Assembly (NCBI RefSeq): GCF_039534915.1
Contig: NZ_BAAAWE010000001.1
Coordinates: 5,208,001 to 5,272,000, forward strand
DNA from: Streptomyces roseofulvus
Lineage (GTDB): Bacteria > Actinomycetota > Actinomycetes > Streptomycetales > Streptomycetaceae
Direction of reading: 5' to 3'
DNA: 64,000 bases
Shown: positions 60,369-64,000 of the stretch, in pieces
How positions within the stretch are numbered: the stretch's first letter is position 1
Layout of the letters: each line of letters starts with the position of its first letter
Notes under the pieces: generated by a model
Databases searched by the model: none
What the model was told of the DNA's origin: nothing
What the model saw: the letters and a program-made list of their open reading frames with translations, nothing else
Position numbers and translations under genes: made by a program

Positions 60369-61721
60369 TCAGCGGCGGGTGAGGCCGCGGTCGATGGCGC
60401 CCATCAGCTCGCCGTCGGCGGTGTCGCCGTCGAGCGACCAGACCATCGCGCCGCCGAGCCCGTGGGTGCGGACCCAGTTCGCCTTGGTGCGGAGCACGGC
60501 GGGGTCGTCGTAGGTCCACAGGGTGGTGCCGTCGAAGAGCCAGGCGTGCCCGCCGCGGTGGCCGCGGTGGAGCGTGTACGTCCCCGACTCCGCGAGCTTC
60601 TTGAGGTTCTTGTAGTCCTCGGAGCCGGGCGCCCAGGTCGCCGGGGCGGGGCCCGCGGCGGGCTGCCCGAGGCCGTCGCCGCCGCCGGTGACGCCGGTCC
60701 AGCCCTGGCCGTAGAACGGCATGCCGACCACCAGCTTGTGGGCCGGGGCGCCGCGCCGCAGCCACGACCTCACGGTCCCTTCGACGCTCCAGTCGTTCTT
60801 GGCGAAGAGCGCGGACTGCTGGGCGGTGGTCGCCTCGCCGGAGACGTGGAAGTCGTAGCCCTGGAGGTTCACGAAGTCGAAGTCCCGCATGATCTTGGCG
60901 ACTTCGAAGCCGGCGTCGATCTTGGCGGGGGCGGTGGGCACGTACGCGCTGAGCTCGTAGTGCCTGCGCTGCGGGAGCGAACGCCCGTAGGCGTCCAGCT
61001 GGGTGCGGAACTCCCGGACCAGGGCGGTGAAGTTGACCTTGTCCTCGGGGCGGATGACGTTGCCCGGGTTGCCCTCGGAGCCGGGCCACTCCCAGTCGAG
61101 GTCGATGCCGTCGAAGAGGCCGGCGGCGGCTCCGGCGCCGCCGCGGGCGCCGTCCCGCGGGAGGTCGCCCTTGATGTACAGGTCGATGCAGGAGGAGACC
61201 AGGGCCCTGCGGGACTCGGGGGTGCGCACGGCGTCGGAGAAGTACGCCGACCCGCTCCAGCCGCCCAGCGAGATCATGACCTTGAGGTTCGGGTGCTTCG
61301 CCTTCAGCTCGCGCAGCTGGTTGAAGTTGCCGGCCAGCGGCTGCTCGGCGGTGTCGGCCGTGCCGTCCACGGAGCCGGCCGCGTCGACCGGGCGGACGTA
61401 GTCGGCCCAGGGGTCGGAGCCGGGCACGGGGCCGATGACGCACTTGCCGGCCTTGTCGACGATGCCGAACGCGTAGTTGATGTGGCTCAGCCGGGCCGCG
61501 GAGCCGCTCGTCTCCAGGTCCTTGACCTGGAAGTTCCGCCCGTAGATGCCCCATTGGGTGAAGTAGCCGACCCGCTTGAGGGCGTGTTCGGCGGCGGGCG
61601 GCCGGGGGCCGGGGCCGGGGCCGGGGTGGGCGCCGGCGGCGGGGGCCAGGCCGGCGAGGAGGCCGAGGGCGGCGGCCGCGGCCGTGCCGAGGGTGAGCGT
61701 GGTCAGGACTCTGGGACGCAT
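60369..61721 (-). CDS. Secreted GH18 chitinase
   Basis: 450 residues, ATG with AGGAACGAG upstream. Signal peptide ~1-31 (ends APAAGAHPG) and a short Pro/Gly linker. The GH18 barrel has KVMISLGGWSGSAYFSD, the catalytic DxxDxDxE motif FDGIDLDWEWPGSEG (~205-218), LQGYDFHVSG, VGMPFYGQGWTGV and GGAMVWSLDGDT. No chitin-binding module is fused. It hydrolyses chitin outside the cell. The promoter contains a DasR-type palindrome. Confidence 0.93.
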   Translation of the reverse strand: MRPRVLTTLTLGTAAAAALGLLAGLAPAAGAHPGPGPGPRPPAAEHALKRVGYFTQWGIYGRNFQVKDLETSGSAARLSHINYAFGIVDKAGKCVIGPVPGSDPWADYVRPVDAAGSVDGTADTAEQPLAGNFNQLRELKAKHPNLKVMISLGGWSGSAYFSDAVRTPESRRALVSSCIDLYIKGDLPRDGARGGAGAAAGLFDGIDLDWEWPGSEGNPGNVIRPEDKVNFTALVREFRTQLDAYGRSLPQRRHYELSAYVPTAPAKIDAGFEVAKIMRDFDFVNLQGYDFHVSGEATTAQQSALFAKNDWSVEGTVRSWLRRGAPAHKLVVGMPFYGQGWTGVTGGGDGLGQPAAGPAPATWAPGSEDYKNLKKLAESGTYTLHRGHRGGHAWLFDGTTLWTYDDPAVLRTKANWVRTHGLGGAMVWSLDGDTADGELMGAIDRGLTRR

Positions 61722-61768
61722 GGGCTCGTTCCTGTGCGAGGCGGGATGGAGCGTGGACGCGCAGCAGG

Positions 61769-61798
61769 AAGTTATTGGTCCAGACCAATAGGGGTCAA
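61769..61798 (-). promoter_or_regulatory. Chitinase promoter with DasR-type operator (dre)
   Basis: On the minus strand TTGACC (61798-61793) and TAACTT (61774-61769) form -35 and -10 boxes with an 18-nt spacer. The spacer holds TATTGGTCCAGACCAATA (plus strand 61773-61790), with 8-bp arms, matching the known DasR consensus TGGTCTAGACCA closely. Bound DasR would block polymerase directly; GlcNAc-derived phosphosugars release it. Confidence 0.75.
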
Positions 61799-61873
61799 GG
61801 GGTCGGGCGGACCCGATTCACCTTCATCACTTCGGGTGAAACTCTGGCCCATGCTTGCGGATGGCCACCGTCG

Positions 61874-61900
61874 GTTGTCAGGCTGTAGCTGTCTGTCAAC
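61874..61900. promoter_or_regulatory. Possible operator upstream of the GntR gene
   Basis: GTTGTCAG (61874-61881) and CTGTCAAC (61893-61900) form an 8-bp inverted repeat with one mismatch across 11 nt, 17 nt before the regulator's start. It may be an autoregulatory GntR site. Confidence 0.35.
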
Positions 61901-61916
61901 CTGAGGGGAGTGTCCA

Positions 61917-62669
61917 GTGACGTTCGGTGAGCAGCCCGCCTATTTGCGCGTGGCGAGCGATCTGCGGGAGAAGATCGCGAACGGCTCGCTCCCGCCGCAT
62001 ACCCGCCTCCCCTCGCAGGCACGCATCCGCGAGGAGTACGGGGTGTCGGACACCGTCGCGCTGGAGGCCCGCAAGGTGCTCATGGCCGAGGGCCTCGTCG
62101 AGGGCCGCTCTGGCTCGGGGACGTACGTGCGGGAGCGGCCGGTGCCCCGCCGGGTCGCCCGCTCCGGCTACCGCCCGGCGTCCGGCGCCACCCCCTTCCG
62201 GCAGGAGCAGGCCGCCGAGGGTGCGCGCGGCACCTGGGACGCGCGCAGCGAGCAGGAGGCGGCCGGGCGGGAGACCGCCGCGCGGCTGGGCATCGAGCCG
62301 GGGGACCGCGTGATGCGCACGCGGTACGTCTACCGGGACGGCGGCGAGGCCATGATGGTCGCCACCTCCTGGGAGCCGCTCGCCGTCACCGGCCGCACCC
62401 CGGTCATGCTCCCCGAGGAGGGGCCGCTCGGCGGCTGCGGCGTGGTCGAGCGGATGGCCGCCATCGACGTCGTCGTGGACAACGTGGTGGAGGAGGTCGG
62501 CGCCCGGCCCGGCCTCGCCGAGGAGCTGCTCGTCCTCGGCGGGGTGCCGGGCCACGTGGTGATGGTCGTGGAGCGCACCTTCTACGCCTCCGGCCTGGCG
62601 GTGGAGACCGCCGACATCGTCGTCCCCGCCGACCGCTACCGCCTCTCCTACCACCTCCCGGTCCGCTGA
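61917..62669 (+). CDS. GntR/HutC family transcriptional regulator
   Basis: 250 residues, GTG with GAGGGGAG upstream. The GntR winged helix covers ~8-75 (YLRVASDLREKIANGSLPP, TRLPSQARIREEYGVSDTVA, GLVEGRSGSGTYVRERP). The rest is a UTRA effector domain (RVMRTRYVYRDGGEAMMVAT, VMVVERTFYASGLAVETADI). It lies 150 nt upstream of a cytosine/purine permease gene, which it probably controls. Divergent from the chitinase, whose promoter is about 120 nt away. Confidence 0.88.
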   Translation: MTFGEQPAYLRVASDLREKIANGSLPPHTRLPSQARIREEYGVSDTVALEARKVLMAEGLVEGRSGSGTYVRERPVPRRVARSGYRPASGATPFRQEQAAEGARGTWDARSEQEAAGRETAARLGIEPGDRVMRTRYVYRDGGEAMMVATSWEPLAVTGRTPVMLPEEGPLGGCGVVERMAAIDVVVDNVVEEVGARPGLAEELLVLGGVPGHVVMVVERTFYASGLAVETADIVVPADRYRLSYHLPVR

Positions 62670-62819
62670 CCGGAGCGGCGTGTCCGCTCCCGTGACCGGG
62701 AGTTAACGGCACGTCAGGGCGCGTTACCGCCCGGCAACGCCGGGCGGTGAGGCCCCGTCACAACCGGCTCCTAGTTTCCTGCCCCGTACCCGCGACCCGG
62801 CCGGACGACAGGAGCCCCC

Positions 62820-64000
62820 ATGGCGGAGACCGTCACCACGCCCACCTCGGAACCGGAGCCGCCCGCCGCCGCGGGACCGGAACCGACCCCCGAGCAGCGC
62901 GGATCCACCGCCCCGCCGGGGCCGGGCGCGCCCCCGGCGCCGGCCGGGCCCCGGCGCAGTTACGCGAAGCTCGCCGCCGACGAGAGCCGCGAGGACTACT
63001 CGCTCCGCTACGCGCCGCACGCGTTCCGGCGCTGGTCGCCCGGCACCGTCGCCGGCACCGCGCTCGGCGGCATCGCCTACCTCGCCGACTTCGCCATCGG
63101 CGCCTCGATCGTCTTCGCCTACGGCTTCACCAGCGGTCTCGCCTCGATCCTCACCGCCGCCGTGATCATCTTCCTCACCGGCATCCCCATCGCCCGGGCC
63201 TGCGCGACCTACGGCCTCGACATGGACCTGATCACCCGGGGCGCCGGCTTCGGCTACTTCGGCTCCACCCTCACCTCGCTCATCTACGCCTCCTTCACCT
63301 TCATCTTCTTCGCGCTCGAGGGCTCGATCATGGCCCAGGCCATGCACCAGGCCGTGGGGCTGCCGCTGGAGATCGGCTACCTCGTCACCACGCTGATCGT
63401 CATCCCGATCGTCTTCCGCGGGATGGGCGCGCTCGCCAAGGTGCAGGCGTGGACGCAGCCGATCTGGCTCGTCGGCCTGGTCCTGCCCTTCGTCGTCCTC
63501 GCCTTCGAGGCCCCGGACGCCTGGGGCGCCTTCGCCTCCTTCGGCGGTACCGAGGGCGCCGGCTCCGGCTTCTCCTGGATCGGCTTCGGCCTCGGCACCG
63601 GAGTGGCGCTCTCGCTCATCGCCCAGATCGGCGAACAGGCCGACTACCTGCGCTTCATGCCGGCGAAGACCGAGGCGAACCGGCGCCGCTGGAACCTCGC
63701 CGTGCTCGCCGCGGGACCCGGCTGGGTCGTCATCGGCGCCGCCAAGCAGCTCGGCGGCGCCTTCCTCGCCTTCGTCGCCCTGGAGGCGGTCGGCAGGACC
63801 CACGCCCTGGAGCCGATCGCGCCGCAGATCGAGGCGCTGAAGCCCTGGCTCGGCGGCCTCGCGCTGCCCGCCGCCGCGCTCTTCGTGATCGTCTCCCAGA
63901 TCAAGATCAACGTCACCAACGCCTACAGCGGCTCGCTGTCCTGGTCGAACTTCTTCTCCCGGATCACCCACCGCCACCCCGGCCGGGTCTGGTACATCTT
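62820..64000 (+). CDS. NCS1 family cytosine/purine permease (cut by window end)
   Basis: 393 codons are present from the ATG at 62820, preceded by CAGGAG; the C-terminus lies outside. A Pro/Ala-rich N-terminus (~45 residues) precedes about nine transmembrane helices. NCS1 features: SYAKLAADESREDYSLRYAP, GIPIARACATYGLDMDLITR, GAGFGYFGSTLTSLIYASFT, and the QIKINVTNAYSGSLSWSNFF segment typical of CodB/PucI-like carriers. It imports cytosine, allantoin or a purine with a cation. Its regulator is the GntR gene just upstream. Confidence 0.88.
   Translation, partial: MAETVTTPTSEPEPPAAAGPEPTPEQRGSTAPPGPGAPPAPAGPRRSYAKLAADESREDYSLRYAPHAFRRWSPGTVAGTALGGIAYLADFAIGASIVFAYGFTSGLASILTAAVIIFLTGIPIARACATYGLDMDLITRGAGFGYFGSTLTSLIYASFTFIFFALEGSIMAQAMHQAVGLPLEIGYLVTTLIVIPIVFRGMGALAKVQAWTQPIWLVGLVLPFVVLAFEAPDAWGAFASFGGTEGAGSGFSWIGFGLGTGVALSLIAQIGEQADYLRFMPAKTEANRRRWNLAVLAAGPGWVVIGAAKQLGGAFLAFVALEAVGRTHALEPIAPQIEALKPWLGGLALPAAALFVIVSQIKINVTNAYSGSLSWSNFFSRITHRHPGRVWYI

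Noticed and set aside
55888..61788. 1966-residue minus-strand open frame
   Set aside because: It runs antisense through the protease and DUF4190 genes and in a wrong frame through the serpin and chitinase genes; the sequence is Arg/Pro/Gly-rich with no domains. GC-rich codon bias on the other strand keeps it open.

Overview
The window is high-GC, densely packed, uses many GTG starts, and carries actinomycete hallmarks: a WhiB-like regulator, DUF1707/LiaF-like and DUF6232 proteins, a SARP regulator, a DasR-like operator, and rare TTA codons confined to accessory genes. I read it as a chromosomal segment of a Streptomyces species. The order ahpD-ahpC-oxyR, PBP, SpoIIE-type phosphatase, fumC, class I fumarase, wbl, glpX, xseBA, ispH, ppgK, ychF resembles the conserved Streptomyces core as I remember it. 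No rRNA, tRNA, CRISPR array or intact insertion sequence was seen.

Layout. 1-5.2 kb: small membrane and hypothetical proteins, including two adjacent genes that share a RHIM-like QYGxGNIG motif (1176-2055), a DUF559/AbiEi-like protein, a PIG-V-like mannosyltransferase and a DUF192 protein. 5.2-19 kb: prepilin peptidase, aldo/keto reductase, isoprenyl transferase, PIN-PhoH ATPase, secreted lytic transglycosylase, AI-2E-type transporter, the AhpC/AhpD peroxidase system with divergent OxyR, and an FtsX-like ABC exporter with a PadR regulator. 19-42.8 kb: bifunctional penicillin-binding protein, SpoIIE-type phosphatase, two unrelated fumarases, a secreted esterase-lectin, glpX, exonuclease VII (xseB-xseA), an amino-acid permease, ispH, polyphosphate glucokinase and ychF. 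These cover central metabolism, isoprenoid supply and cell-wall synthesis.

42.9-49.9 kb is an accessory island. A frameshifted tyrosine integrase is joined to a TPR-protein tail, and a decayed antitoxin/PIN-toxin pair lies at the other end. Between them sits an intact three-gene operon: a small beta-rich protein (48535-49239), a CHAT caspase-like protease (47633-48538) and a 1224-residue Ski2-type helicase (43917-47591). The protease and helicase begin with matching ~70-residue domains of effector-associated-domain type, which suggests they assemble through homotypic contacts. Two of the three genes contain a TTA codon. This is the best candidate in the window for an undescribed (probably anti-phage or self/non-self) conflict system.

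49.9-64 kb is species-variable and rich in secretion and regulation: a secreted endonuclease-type hydrolase, an AfsR-like NB-ARC fragment beside an intact SARP-NB-ARC regulator, a DUF4232 lipoprotein, a secreted subtilisin facing a cytoplasmic serpin, a DUF4190 protein, a GH18 chitinase whose promoter spacer holds a DasR-type operator, and a GntR regulator upstream of a cytosine/purine permease cut by the window end.

Regulatory architecture that can be read directly: near-perfect terminator hairpins close most transcription units, several housekeeping genes look leaderless (a TAnnnT box 6-7 nt before the start codon), and a 35-bp perfect inverted repeat contains the stop codons of two convergent genes.
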